Positions 1-11,239 of a stretch of 64,000 nucleotides of DNA are shown piece by piece. A model generated the notes under the pieces. That model made no database searches, was not told the origin of the DNA, and was given only the letters and a program-made list of their open reading frames with translations. Every line of letters starts with the position of its first letter. The stretch's first letter is position 1. The stretch is from Loripinus fragilis (lineage: Eukaryota > Mollusca > Bivalvia > Lucinida > Lucinidae): the NCBI GenBank assembly GCA_964019695.1, contig OZ026520.1, positions 28,802,120-28,866,119 of the forward strand, given 5' to 3'. Position numbers and translations under genes: made by a program.

Positions 1-19
1 CGCATAAGGACAGAGCATG

Positions 20-625
20 GTTGAACCGCAAATTTCACACTTCGTAAATTTTACACAGCACGTGAAAAATTGGTACCAATACGTCACATATTTCGTACCA
101 ATATCCCACACTTTGTGAAAAATACGCATGAAGTCAAATTTTATATAGCATACATGCGTATTCCTCACATTGATAAAATACCCCTCAAATCTGCTACATT
201 TTGCATTCGATTCCGATTCATTACAGTTTTGTCACTGACATCTGTGACGAATAAGTACCGTTTCTTCATATGTGTGATAATTTGGTACCAATTTTTCACA
301 TGTGAGATGATTTGGTACCAGTTCTTCACAAGTGTGCCTTTTGATACCAATTTTTCATATGTGATGATTGTATACCAGTTTTTCACAGATGTGAAGATTT
401 GTTACCGATATTTGGTACCGATTCTTCACATTTGTGAAAATTTGGTATCAATTCTTCACATCGCATTAGTTCTTTTTACGTTAAAAACTATAAAAATGTG
501 AAAAAGTACACAAATTTTACACCCAAAAAATTATCGAAATTGACTGTACGTAAATTTCACATAAATTTGCCAAAAGTAACATATTGATACCACTTCTTCG
601 CATGTGTGAAATACAAAGTGCAAAT
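20..625. repeat. Minisatellite, 31-34-bp unit with GGTACCAA core
   Basis: Degenerate tandem units carry a core like TTTGGTACCAATTTTTCACA, alternating with GTGTGAWRAT. The core recurs about every 31-34 bp and is best preserved at 265-460. A 143-codon reading frame at 70-501 runs through the array and is a by-product of the repeat, not a gene. Unit edges blur at both ends. No TSDs or TIRs bound it, so it is called a simple tandem array. Confidence 0.75.
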
Positions 626-1739
626 TCAACAGAGCATTAATTCATTTTTTTTTCGCCGGAAAATGATCGTGACTTTCACTTTTTACGGCCAGCGTATGTA
701 AAAATATTACTTATCGCTTCAGTCTCATACTTTAAACGCACACGCCCAAGCTACCCTGTGGGGCTAGAGGTTTAGGTTTTAGTCGGATTCATCAACAGTT
801 GTCATACTTTCAAGTGTGCGAACAGTGTATGCCCTGACGAGGCTGCGCAGATGCGCAGTGTCGTCTGGGCATTCACTTTTCGTATATAGAATAAGGACGG
901 AAATCTCATGGTCTTGCTCGCTTGTATTCTCGAGGAATTTGGCATGGGTTCATTTGAGAAAATTCCTTTCGACTATTTAACCAAGAATCTATTGTTAGAC
1001 TGACCTAATTATGTTCATTTGTTTTAATAAAGCATTGTTCGGAGCAACTCCTTTTTTTTAAAAAAAAGCTATAGATAAACCTGTAGCTGGCTTTAAGGAA
1101 CAACGATCTTTTCGAATGCAAACGAGGGTGAAATAAGTCTCAGTCTTATAGATTGAAAATCGAGTACACTGCCCTGATCCAGCAATCTTCTTTCGTAGAG
1201 ATCAATTCAATTTTTTATAGAGGGGGACACAATTAGCTAAGATAAGTATAATTTACCTTGCGACCCTCTGCAACATATTACTAAACGATAAAACATATAT
1301 ACATAAGTACAACACAGACCAGCGGATACCAGTGAATGATACTTAAACGTACTTAAAAGTGACTTACGCCATATCATAATGTTAAGAGACTAGGTCTGTA
1401 ACTATAAACATTTTTCGAAAAAATTCTTTTTAAATCATTTGTAAAAATAGAATTAAGTTATGTTTTCACAATAAATATGTTCAGTACAACTTAAAACTGC
1501 AAGGAAAAGTGAATTATATTATTAAAATAGGTGTTTTTCTCAGGCTTATCGGTAATTCTTTACGTCCCTCCAATAATTCTAGACAGTTGATTTATAACAT
1601 AAATGCTGTTGTTTTGATAGTGTTTATTTGTTAAAATTTGCGAAAATGGTATAATGTTTACCTGAATTTGAGTATTTTTACTGTATTTTTGAAAAATAGA
1701 AACTTTATTTCTAAAATTAGAAGATCAAAAGTTACAGAC
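626..1739. other. AT-rich spacer without recognisable gene
   Basis: No reading frame, splice-site pair or repeat family is convincing here. The stretch at about 829-870 (CTGACGAGGCTGCGCAGATG and following) resembles the GC-rich palindromic core of the MITE family called D here, so a decayed fragment is possible. Otherwise I see nothing. Confidence 0.4.
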
Positions 1740-3569
1740 TAACGTACGCGGCCCTAAAGTCGTCACCTTGACGCATTTAAGCGATTGTCCCGGATAAGAG
1801 ACACTCATTGACTAAGAATAGACTTTAGCAGATGGTAGTTTAACCATCCAGCTAGTGGATAAACTAAAGAAAATGGCTTGAAACTACCCGAAAATAACAT
1901 TAAAAGACCGATTTTGTCAAGAGGGGTCTGCCTGACGTCTTTAGGACCACCAAGACCTAAAGTCGTCAGTAACTAGGCCCTAAGGTCGTCGACGATGGGT
2001 GGTGTTTTTGTGTCTCAATTAGCGCAGTATAGGGCTGAGTGGTGGCACTTATTTTTTTAAATGGGTGTGTATTTTGCCTCAGAGACGTCCTGGCAGTCTG
2101 AGCACCCGGGTGCTGGGGATCCTAACGGTGTTCTAGGCATAGGTGTCAGTGTTGGTAGTCGTTGGCGTGCACTACATGTCTAAGTGGTGGTGGAGGGACG
2201 CACTGGTGGTCTTAGAGACGGTGTTGATGGTCCCAGAAACATACTGGATGTCTCGTAGGTGGTGTTGGTGGTCATATGGGCGTACTGAAGGTATGAGTGG
2301 ACTGGCAGTGTTCGCATTCCTAGCGTGTTGTTTAATCTAGTGACAGTGTAGGTGATTGAAGGGACGTATTAATTGCCTACTAAAGTACCTTATTGGTGGT
2401 CTAAGAAACGTATTTAAGGAAAGAATGGCGGTTTTAGTGGGCTTACAGACGTATTAAAGGCCTGAGTGGTGTTGCCACTAGTCGTTAGGGTATTTTGTTG
2501 CCCTAAGTAGCGAAGTTGGTAGTCCTCGATGTAATTGAAGCTCTAAATGGCGGTGGCGGTATGGATGTATACTAGGTGGCCATGATCCTATGAGCACACA
2601 TGAGCGTACATCTATATATATATCAAAGTGGTGTAGTTGGCGTATGCTTAAACGGAATTCCTGAGCGACAGTGTTGGTTCTTGCGCAACTAGAAAATTGA
2701 AAGTCTTTATTCATGTGTTAATAGTCCTGTAGGCGTTCTGAATGTGGTTGGCATACATGAGCCACGTCATGAGTAACCATGTCTTTGGGATTTGCAGCAT
2801 ATACCGATTTAAACTGGCATGCTCAGCTACTCAGACTTGAAAGTTAGGAATTGGCAATTATGCGCATTTAATATACTATCTAGTCAACGAAAACAAGAGC
2901 TTACCAGACTATGTGCAGGCTATTATAGTGGAAAATGAAACGTCCACACATCTACGGCACTGCCAGGACTCATCAGAGGTTAACCCCCTCACTTAAGCCC
3001 CGCTATGTCCCCGGTATATATGCCCCTTAGGGCCGGATTATGCGAAAGACTGGTGCATAAAACGAGTTCAAGTCGTTGTTTTAACACAAACGAAGTGAGT
3101 AAACAGGGAGAAAAATCACCAATTTTTATGAAGCCCAAAAGTCGGCAGGTCTGACCTAAAGTCGTCATCTCACTTTTCAACCTATTTTTTTCTGTTAGAG
3201 ATGGTCTTATTGGCCAAAGGGATGTAATTATTGCTATTTCGATATCATCTGTACATGTAAAAATGGAAGTTTATATGTGCAACAGATGCACAGTTAAGTA
3301 ATTTCGTTTCGCCCGATCGATATCAATATCGCCTTCAGCTCTCGACAGACTCCCAATTTTGCATACAATTGGGTACCCCCATTTCAACGCCTACCACTCG
3401 GATACCCTTTATACCTTGGCTGTACTTTATATATCAATACACAGGGCAGATAATTTCCTTTCAAATGATGCCCACTCTAAGAAGTTTCGATGATGTGGAC
3501 GGAAAAGAGCGAGGCTAAAAGAAAACTGACGACCATAGGGCTATGACGACTTTAGGGCCGCGTACGTTA
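1740..3569. mobile_element. Non-autonomous DNA transposon with perfect 26-bp TIRs
   Basis: The terminal 26 bp at 1740-1765 (starting TAACGTACGCGGCCCTAAAG) is exactly reverse-complementary to 3544-3569. Taking TA as the duplicated target gives ends ACGTACGCGG...CCGCGTACGT. The subterminal motif CTAAAGTCGTCA recurs inside near 1959 and 3156, and its inverse near 3526, as transposase-binding repeats often do. The interior holds a GT-rich minisatellite and no transposase-like frame. The superfamily is not assigned: a TA target would fit Tc1/mariner-like elements, but the TIR sequence is not one I recognise. Confidence 0.8.
2045..2780. repeat. GT-rich degenerate minisatellite inside the 1.8-kb element
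   Basis: Loose units of about 30-33 bp alternate GTGGTGTTGGTGGTC-like and CTNAGAGACGTATT-like blocks, for example near 2160, 2215, 2265, 2395, 2440 and 2490. Divergence is high. It appears to be cargo of the TIR element around it. Short frames on both strands here (2143-2340, 2478-2714) are repeat artefacts. Confidence 0.55.
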
Positions 3570-3911
3570 TGCAGCTACCAAGTAAACATTATAAAACGAG
3601 CGCATAAAACTTTGCAATGTTTGAAACATATAAAATAGCTACATTTAAAAAATAAATAAGAATTTGGAGTCAAGTTATAGTTATTTGCCTACAGCTGATT
3701 TAGTAATATTAGCAGCTGTCAGTTACTAACGGTGCAATTTCACTGAATACTGGTTCAATATGTTGGCATGTAGATTTGGTAAATCTTTGCATGCTCTGTA
3801 TTTTTGCATTCTTTTTTCTTTTTCTTTTTTTATCTTCGTCTACTCGTAGTATACTGAATTTTTTTAAAATCAACATTTTCTAAGATTATTTTAGAAATAC
3901 CATAAGAGTGT

Positions 3912-3949
3912 CAAACAGTTTGGATCCTGATCTAGGTCCAAACTGTTTG
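3912..3949. repeat. Short inverted repeat (13-bp arms)
   Basis: CAAACAGTTTGGA at 3912-3924 is exactly reverse-complementary to 3937-3949, with a 12-bp loop. The layout resembles the palindromic core of the TTAA-flanked MITEs near 25.1 and 26.1 kb, so it may be a relic of a related element. No outer ends were found. Confidence 0.6.
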
Positions 3950-4088
3950 TAAAGATTATTAGCAGAAGCTGTAAAATATAAGTGTATGTTAACACCAAAA
4001 GAGGTGGCAGATAAGCTATTCACTCTTGCTGTAAAGTTATACTAACTTTCCTACTTTTTATAGTGTAGAAGCTGGCTAGTCGTAAAAT

Positions 4089-4460
4089 CTCGGCCCAATT
4101 CGAGAATCAAGCCTCGGATGTATGTAAGTTATAGTATTATGAAAAAGCAGCATTTTGTTAGCCGGAACTGGCGTAAGGAAAATTAGTTCTGTAGCATGTG
4201 GGTTCAGCTCTATAAAAATTCGTTATTTTGTCAACAGAATAAATGAAGTTTATGTTTTTCAATAAGATATCGCTAAACCATAAATATCATTTATAGCATC
4301 TTGTGGAATGTTGTAACCATTTGTTTCGTTGCAATCGAATTGGGCATTGTATTGACATGGTTTCTGTGACGTCAGTGTCACGTTATGTGGCGTTAGCGTC
4401 ACGTTATCAAAGTAGACTCTCTATGTACATCCGAGGTCTGATTCCATGGAATTGGCCGAG
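4089..4460. mobile_element. Small inverted-repeat element, imperfect TIRs of about 32 bp
   Basis: The left end reads CTCGGCCCAATTCGAGAATC and ends in CCTCGGATG. The right end, reverse-complemented, reads CTCGGCCAATTCCATGGAAT and also ends in CCTCGGATG. About 80% of positions agree. The interior includes CGTCAGTGTCACGTTATG and a near-repeat GCGTTAGCGTCACGTTATC. No coding potential and no clear TSD. Confidence 0.55.
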
Positions 4461-4596
4461 TTGTTCCGATTCTTTTTGAACTGCAGAAGTAATGCTGTAA
4501 TCGGAGTTTATGGATGTAACTTATTTAGTTTTCTCAAAACATGATATATACGAAGACCCTAGCCAGACTGCGCAAGGCATACGGACTTGGCACCTA

Positions 4597-4917
4597 TTAC
4601 CTGTCAATCAATTTCCGGAACCTATATCGTGTTATTTCATGGTATCATTTTTTGCTAATTCAAGCGCAATAAGTGTGTGTTCTTAAAATCAAGCCATACC
4701 CCGAGAAAAACGATTTTTGATTTACGTTCGTCGATACTATTGACGTTTTCGATTGCCGCCTACTCGATGTGTTACCTCTCAATCAATGTCCGGAACATAT
4801 CGTGTTATTTCATGGTTTTTGATTTAAAGTATTTTTCAACTTTTTCGAAAACGATCTTTTTTGCTAATTCAAGCGCAATAATTGTTTTTTAAAAATCAAA
4901 GCACACCCCGAGAAAAG
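4597..4917. repeat. Two-copy tandem duplication
   Basis: TCAATCAATKTCCGGAAC, then CGTGTTATTTCATGG, GCTAATTCAAGCGCAATAA and ACCCCGAGAAAA occur in the same order at 4597-4709 and again at 4772-4917. The offset rises from 175 to about 207 bp because the second copy holds extra sequence. Between them is a TTTTCGATTGCCGCCTA block, also seen in the foldback element near 11.78 kb. Confidence 0.7.
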
Positions 4918-4929
4918 AAACGTTTCTGG

Positions 4930-5215
4930 TACAATTGGGTGCTTTTCTTTGGCTTCGCCGGGCGTAAGCCGGTTGTAGTCTATAACCGGCGGGGCACTCG
5001 ACTGACGTGGCGGCTCACCCTATAGGTGCACAACAGGCGTACGCCGATCTCGCCGTACCACTAAGTCAGCACTGTTGCGCCGTTTTTGCTCGATTGCAGC
5101 GGCTTACTACCCTTCCCCGGTCATGTGATCGGCGTAAGCCGGAGGCGCAGTCGAGGCAGTGGCGTACGCCGTTTTGGTGGCAAAGAAACGCAGCCAATAA
5201 TTAAGTCAGCCCGAA
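4930..5215. mobile_element. GC-rich foldback block with repeated GGCGTA(A/C)GCCG motifs
   Basis: This is a sharp GC-rich island in AT-rich surroundings. TTGGGTGCTTTTCTTTGGC at the left is imperfectly inverted at the right as GCAAAGAAACGCAGCCAAT. Inside, GGCGTAAGCCGG occurs twice, with related GGCGTACGCCG motifs. It reads as a small foldback element; the frame at 5007-5204 shows no recognisable domain. Confidence 0.45.
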
Positions 5216-5219
5216 TGCA

Positions 5220-6955
5220 GGTTGACTTAACGCCGAATAGATTTGCCGAACTCTAGAGTAGGACGAGCCCATTTACAATTTTAGAGGTGTTGGCTGGTAT
5301 TTTTCATTTTTATTCAAATTTTAATATAGCATTCTGTAAGCAAACAGTGAATAGCCTGATCAGGCGCCGGCGTTATGCGGCGTCTGGTCTGGGTCTGCGC
5401 TGTTTACCTATGACTCTAGGCTTATATGGGTTAAATACGAGATCAAACTGGAGTAGTCTGTTTTGTGTCCACACCGTTTGCTAGAGATGCTTACAAAATA
5501 AAAGAGCGGGCGACAAAGCAAGCGTCTTTATATCACTTTCACATTAGCTGGCACAATTAGTGGAATTTGTTTCCGGCCCAATAAGCAATAAGTTGAACAA
5601 AAGTTTCAATAACAATCTCCGTAAACAGATACCAAGTAGGTGGCAAGTTCATACTTCACGAAAAAATAATGGTGACAATGGAACAAAGTTATCAACTGAC
5701 AGTAATATGCACGACCAACGTTGAAAGTTTGCTTATTAGAATGAAACAGGTAGCCGAACTGAGTGTTTCAACGGAAAACCACGACACAAGAATAGCTTTT
5801 TAAAAAGAAACTACACGTTAAAATACTTGCAAGTTTTCTGTCATACAAAGCCAAAATTTACAGATTCACCTTATGACTATAAGTTGGACCATATGTATTA
5901 ATCCTAACCTGGGACTACTACACAACAAAGTAGCATATATCCTTGCAACAAGGGAGATAATTCACGTACGTTGTACAACGTATGCAAGGGTATTGGTCTC
6001 GCTGAGACCAAATTATTTCATTTTCATAGGATATTTAAAAATGGGGGGGGGGGGGTCAGGTTGTTCATGCGCATGAACCCCCCATAGGGAGCACTTTCTT
6101 TCCTTTAAAAGTAGCCTCTTTAATAATAGTTTGTAATTTCAAAGGACATTAAATTGAGAAACCGCCAAAATTAAACTACGTCAATATGTTACTCAGTCTT
6201 TTAAAATCACCAATTTTGATGCCGCGAATATTAACAAGTGGTTTTCAGTACGTGAGCTCGCGTGTAAGATCCAGCATTTCCTTAATTATCTGTAACCACT
6301 ATTTAGCGTTTCTTTTTTGCGGAAGAGTGCCAATTATTTATACATATATATTGGTCTAGTTCTATTCCTCATAAATACCTTATAATTATTTTAAAAATAA
6401 ACAATTACAGTAAGATCTGAACGATCTAGAAGACGTTCACCGTTTTTAGAATTTAAGTTCGAACGTACTTCCCTTTATAACTTTTTGAAAGGCTGAAAAT
6501 GTCACTTTGTTTTTCGAAAATGCGGTCAGATTAACAAAGACAATTATTACGTTTTTAAAATGTGGAAATGGCCAGGGCATATCAATGGGCTGAAGGCACT
6601 GAAGACCAATATCATTCCGTACATCTGCACATTCCGATAAATGCCTCCATATTGGCCTATGTTAAATGGACTATCGTTTAAGGTAGTTAGTTGTTCTCAA
6701 AATAAGGCCCCAACAGGAATGTATAAATGGACATCCATTGGCCGCACTCTGTGGGAATTTTCGTTTAACATGGCGCGGCGTGTACTTTCGGCTAAAATAC
6801 AGCTGACCCTTCAAATGTACTTATAATTATAAATCGTACTTTTGAGAGTGCAATTGAGACATGTCAGCCATTGTCCTGCTAACTAAAATAATTTATGTGC
6901 CCAAATCTGTTTCCCAGCCAGTTCAGTTGCATAATCAGACCCAAATTATAAAACA
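5220..6955. other. No gene recognised; G-run at 6043-6055
   Basis: Mostly AT-rich, with only short unrecognised frames. A 13-G run at 6043-6055 sits in a small foldback (GGTCAGGTTGTTCATGCGCA followed by TGAACCCCCC). No TSD-flanked element could be delimited. Confidence 0.4.
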
Positions 6956-6959
6956 ATTT

Positions 6960-7210
6960 AATGCTCAAGTCAACTGAGCTTGGAATTTATCTTGCTCATT
7001 ATTGTTAAAATGTCAACAATTTTATCCTGCTGATAGCTGTTAAAATGGCAACTATTGTTGGCATTTTAACATTTATTAGCAGGATTACTGCAACGTCTGA
7101 GAGGTTAAAAGCAAGAAAATATATATATTTTCAGCATTTTAGTTTTTATGAGCAGTTGAAATTTCATGCTCATCTGAGTTCAGCATGAAAAAGTGTATAA
7201 CCTCTGGGAT
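6960..7210. repeat. Dispersed repeat family F, copy 1
   Basis: The series ACTGAGCTTGGA, TTTTAACATTTATTA, CAGTTGAAATTTCATGCTCA, GAGTTCAGCATGAA and CCTCTGGG is shared in order with 13575-13750. Divergence is substantial (roughly 70-75% by eye). This copy contains a local inversion of AAAATGNCAAC sequences near 7000-7070. Class unknown. Confidence 0.5.
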
Positions 7211-7214
7211 CGAT

Positions 7215-8030
7215 TTATAACAAAGGGGTTCTTACAAGGTATGAGAAAGTAGCACGGGAGTCTGCCCACGCTTGGAATTCGACAATAGTATGTTTATAAA
7301 TTTGCTAGAGTATGACTTTTATATTTATGGTGCATTTGAGTTTTTATGCATTCCATTGCTAATTTATGACGTCATGTATGATATCACTACAACGCCTTAG
7401 GGTACCCAGTTATAATAATTTCTAAAGTATTGGACATATCATGTAACGGGCCCCAAAATAATTTATGAAATAACGATTTCATTGATAAGTTCGTTGATAC
7501 TATAAAATGGCTTTGCTTGTATTAGGATAGTGGGTGGACATTCATTTTTATGACATGGTACCCCAATTTTCAACTGTATATTTTGTATTCAGTCAAATAT
7601 GTTATTTTAACATGTTGCAGTCTTTGTCAAGATACCATTTCAACATAAAAACTGTCCATATATGTTTAGAATATACTGACCAAATTTCATGAAAATCAGG
7701 GACCAGTAACATATTTTTTTCGATTTGATGTAAACACATGGCCCTAATTCATTGAAAATTAAAAAAAATACAATAATTATGTTACAGTGCAAAACATACC
7801 TCAAAACTGGCTTAGTTTGAATCACCATGCTAGTATCTTTATTGGTAGAAGTTGATATGTTCAGTGTTTTATCCTATTATGGATTGGCACATAAAACACA
7901 CTTAACTTTGATATTAAGTTCCATGATTCTTATTTAATGAAGTGCTTAAACAATAATATTGCCAAAGATGATACAATATGCTGACACCTCAACTTACCAC
8001 ATCTTGTTTCTAACGTTATAACTACATCTA
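7215..8030. other. AT-rich spacer, nothing recognised
   Basis: Only short frames (for example 7640-7828 on the minus strand) with no domain. No TIR, TSD or tandem structure stands out. Confidence 0.35.
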
Positions 8031-8032
8031 AC

Positions 8033-8174
8033 CACAGGAGCTTGAAGTTTGGTCCTTTTATTACCTATATAGCCTCAAAACCAAAAGCTTACGATGTCAA
8101 TACGTAGTGACATTGCCAGCTTTTGGTTTTGAAGCTATAGGGGTGATTTAAGGATCGAACTTCAAGCTCCTGTG
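8033..8174. mobile_element. Foldback MITE (CACAGG family) with 7-bp TSD
   Basis: The element starts CACAGGAGCTTGAAGTTTGG and ends with the inverse, CTTCAAGCTCCTGTG. Nearly all of its 142 bp folds into one hairpin with a short centre around TACGTAG. ATCTAAC occurs immediately outside both ends (8026-8032 and 8175-8181), a perfect 7-bp TSD. The same TIR bounds the 879-bp element at 47548-48426, so this is a deletion derivative or short family member. A 7-bp TSD is unusual; superfamily left open. Confidence 0.85.
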
Positions 8175-8209
8175 ATCTAACTAATGTCACACGTAATATG
8201 TAACATTAT

Positions 8210-8290
8210 TCAAATGTTAAGTCATACAGAAGAGAAACCCTATGACAAGTCCATTCATGCAGGAGAACAACCTTATATCTATGATTTTAT
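8210..8290 (+). pseudogene. Possible C2H2 zinc-finger linker remnant
   Basis: In the frame starting at 8184 the translation contains HTEEKPYDKS and, 11 residues later, HAGEQPYIYD. Both resemble the HTGEKPY linker between C2H2 zinc fingers. Intact fingers would be 28 residues apart and carry C-x2-C and H-x3-H, which are absent. If real, it is a fragment with an internal deletion. Chance similarity is quite possible. Confidence 0.25.
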
Positions 8291-8299
8291 AATTGTAAG

Positions 8300-9620
8300 C
8301 TTCATTAAAAAAACCTGGTTCACAAGAATAACCCCCTATCAAATCCATTGGTTAAAATTTACTATTTTCTTCACAGAGAACTCTTGGCCGCAAAGTTATT
8401 GCTAATTCAATGCTTAGATCATCTCTGTTCATTCTGTTCTGTAAAACTGATGCTGATTTTCATCAAAGAGCAACATTTATACTTTAGCTGGCCGTGTATT
8501 CTAGGCATACAACTTTGTTTTTGGACCTCACTTAATTATGTAGAACACTGTTCTATGATACCACTTTCCAGACTCTGTTACATTTTATCCTGGTCACTGC
8601 ACCAAAATGTGGTTACTCTAGTTCTGTTGGGATGTAAAGGAAATGCTTGGTCTTCCGGTTTTTACATGGTTATGATATTATGTTTCTTAAACAATATCAT
8701 GCAGGACATGAGGTAGTGATGCACATTGTCTTGGCCCCATATTGCCATGACATGGGGTCATGAACTTCAGCATTTCCGACCATCAAATCATTTGAAATTG
8801 TCTAAACATGTCTTTCTTTAAGAAAAGTAAAAGTAGATTTAAAAACAGCCTCCTTTTGTAAAGTTATTGATTCATTTCGACTAAATAATTAATTTCGCTA
8901 AAACTGACCTACACCCATAACAGGTAAGAAATGACAAAATTATCGGTTTTTGGATTTTAATGAAATTTGGCTCAGATCAGCAGGATATATATGGCATGTT
9001 TCGTGTTAATATGATATCTTGACAAAGAACATATCTATCATTTGGATTGAATGTGGATTTTTTTTTTATAAATTTTTGAGAAACAATATTGAAATTTTTA
9101 TATTAACTTCTTCAGAAAACGTAAACCATAATTTATCCAAATGGTTTTGTGGTATTAATATAATGCCTAAGGTATTTTGGAATCAATCTAGATGACAAAT
9201 CATAGAAATAAAGAAAACTATAGATTTAGGACACAGAAATTTAGAGACAGGTACCACCTCAATGGTGGAGTGAGTCAGGTTGCTTCCCCAGCCTTATTCT
9301 AAACTATCTTATTCAATAAATACATTTTCATAGTTTGTATATAAGGAGTTATTAATATGCAGAGTTTAAAGAAAATCCATGCGTGGGCACAGATGTAAGT
9401 ATCCCTTTGGAGCATCAGCTGCCTGTGTTCCAGCGTTGATCTTGATTAGGTGGCTGATCATAATGGTGGCATATGCTAGTATTTACTGTGTTTTACAAGT
9501 ATATGAGTTTAGCAAGGTAGTTATCGCATGTGTGTAACGGAGTCAGTCTACACACGTTCATGAGCAACCATCTAGTGTGACTCAAGGCATTATCAAGTAA
9601 ATTAAGACCTTGTTAGAAGT
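8300..9620. other. Spacer; one unrecognised 122-codon frame
   Basis: A frame at 8348-8716 (+) is rich in Leu, Cys and Phe, matches no domain I know, and lies in ordinary AT-rich sequence, so I do not call it a gene. A donor-like GTAAGT follows CACAGAT near 9393, but no coding exon could be justified. The missing 5' exons of the RING-like gene could lie here or further upstream. Confidence 0.3.
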
Positions 9621-9639
9621 AATCTGAATACTATCACGG

Positions 9640-9948
9640 TAACGTGTCTGGCAACAGATGCGAGTCTGACTGCAGATCCAGCCAGGGGTCGCGAGTTCGA
9701 TCCCGGCCCGGTCCAATGCTTTCGTGGAGATTGATCATGAAATAATTTCTACGGTCATTCTCCTCCCTTCCGCTGAATCATTCAAGAAGGGTTGTTGTCA
9801 GTTACAAGCGAAAGTATGTGCACGAAGTACTGGTTAACTGCTTGTTCAAGCTTGCCCAGGAAAAAGTGTGGTTAAGTCAACTGACTGTCCCGCAATGACC
9901 ATAGCTGTTGACTTGGGACGTAAAGCAACAAAACAAACAAACAAACAA
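9640..9948 (+). mobile_element. tRNA-derived SINE
   Basis: A pol III B-box-like segment GCGAGTTCGATCCCGGCC lies at about 9690. A conserved body follows (GGAGATTGATCATGAAATAA, CGGTCATTCTCCTCCCTTCC, GTTGTTGTCAGTTACAAGCG). The 3' end is GGGACGTAAAGCAACAAAAC and a (CAAA)n tail, the same tail as the SINEs at 11.24 and 19.69 kb. A decayed relative is at 62935-63100. The exact 5' end and TSD were not resolved. Confidence 0.75.
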
Positions 9949-10089
9949 AATACTATCATGGCCTAATTATACATGGCTTTACTAATAAGTTAAACCTCAT
10001 TCCTATATTAATTGAAACAACCGTTGAGGTTGGAAGTAGCATCACCTATGGTAACCTGCCTTTTTCCTCTTAAGTTATATTATTATCAT

Positions 10090-10193
10090 TTTTGTCTGCT
10101 GTTGTTGCCGCCGCTGTTGCTGCTGCTGCTGCTGTTGTTGTTGTTGTTGTAGTAGAGAGAGAAAGAGAGAGAGGGGGGGGGGGAGAGAGAGGA
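10090..10193. repeat. Compound microsatellite (GCTGTT)n/(GAGA)n/(G)n
   Basis: GTTGTTGCCGCCGCTGTTGC passes into (GCT)n, (GTT)n, GTAGTAGAGAGAGAAAGAGA and a 10-G run, ending about 95 bp before the RING-like exon. It is presumably intronic. Confidence 0.85.
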
Positions 10194-10286
10194 GCTGGTG
10201 GCACCAGTCTGAGTGAAATCGTTGGATTTTTTTAAGGATTTTCTCGCCTTACTTTTTGATAATATTTATTGGATCTACCATTTCAG

Positions 10287-10476
10287 CTGCCTTTATGATA
10301 TGTCCATGCATACGAAATCCAGGATGATGAATGTCCATATTAGGAATATGCGGATTAATTGTCCCAACTGTCGAATACCCGTCTCTGTGCAGACCATCCT
10401 ACAGAGGCGGTGTACCACGAACTACACAATGGCGTCATTTATAGATTCACTGAAAGATGCACTGCTTCCAGTAAAG
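10287..10476 (+). CDS. Internal exon, RING-like zinc-finger C-terminal half (partial gene)
   Basis: The exon follows a pyrimidine-rich acceptor (GGATCTACCATTTCAG) and ends at AAG|GTAAGAG, a strong donor. The reading frame contains CLYDMSMHTK near the start, then INCPNCRIPV, then TNYTMASFIDSLKDALLPVK. C-P-x-C-R followed by a leucine-containing segment is typical of the last two zinc ligands of a RING domain. The earlier Cys/His ligands must come from an upstream exon I could not identify. The exon starts with one base completing a split codon and ends on a codon boundary (phase 0), matching the phase of the next exon. RING proteins usually act as E3 ubiquitin ligases; here that is inference from half a motif. 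Confidence 0.6.
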
Positions 10477-10576
10477 GTAAGAGTTCTTAACCGATGGATT
10501 ATGTCATATAGATTGATGCCATATTTACCCTTTACCTCATAATTGCGCCTTTTGACGCCTTTGTAATATCATATAT

Positions 10577-10679
10577 GAAAATATTATGGAAAAAGGAGCA
10601 TTTGCTCCAATGAAGCATTTGCTTCATTTTCCATAATTTTTTCAAAAGTGTAAATGCTCCATTTTCCATAATATTTTCA
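10577..10679. repeat. Intronic inverted repeat
   Basis: GAAAATATTATGGAAAA at the left is mirrored by TTTTCCATAATATTTTC at the right, with nested small palindromes GGAGCATTTGCTCC and GAAGCATTTGCTTC. It lies about 100 bp into the intron of the RING-like gene and resembles a foldback element without visible TSD. Confidence 0.6.
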
Positions 10680-11239
10680 AAAGTATTCAACCTTAACTTA
10701 AACTTTTCTTGATTTTTTCAATGTTGTCAAAAAATAGAAAACGATGTCATGATCTATAATAGCCTATGGAGTAAAGGGTTAAAGGTGCATTATAATAGTA
10801 CCTAGTATTTTGAGGCGCTCGGCATTTGTTGGAATTTCCGAATTATGGTGCATTTCTTGCCCTGTAGGGTGTCTTTATCTTAAGCCGTGTTTATATGGTA
10901 AAATTAAAACCCGTGTGCAAAATACGCTGAGTGCAAATTGCTCTTTGTGTGAAAATTTGGCTATATAAACAGGGTTTTGAGAAAATACAACTGGCAGCAA
11001 ATGTGCTCCAGCTTCCGAGGTGTAGCAAATTGCTTTACACCTGGGTCCAAATCTACTCTCAGGTGTATTTTGGTAATATGTGCATCAGAAATAGGGAAAA
11101 AAGACAGTTAAGGGATCCATGTTTGAAAATCACCCAAATCTGTAGTTATTATGTACATGCTACACAAAACAACTTTAGTCTATATGGTAATATCATCGCG
11201 AAAACACCTGATTTTGTGGTACAGGTATTTGACAACAAT

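Noticed and set aside
70..501. 143-codon frame, the longest in the window
   Set aside because: It runs through a degenerate 31-34-bp minisatellite and encodes only the repeat's Tyr/Phe/Thr-rich translation.
8348..8716. 122-codon frame as membrane protein
   Set aside because: Hydrophobic composition follows from T-rich sequence; no homology is recognised and no neighbouring exon supports it.
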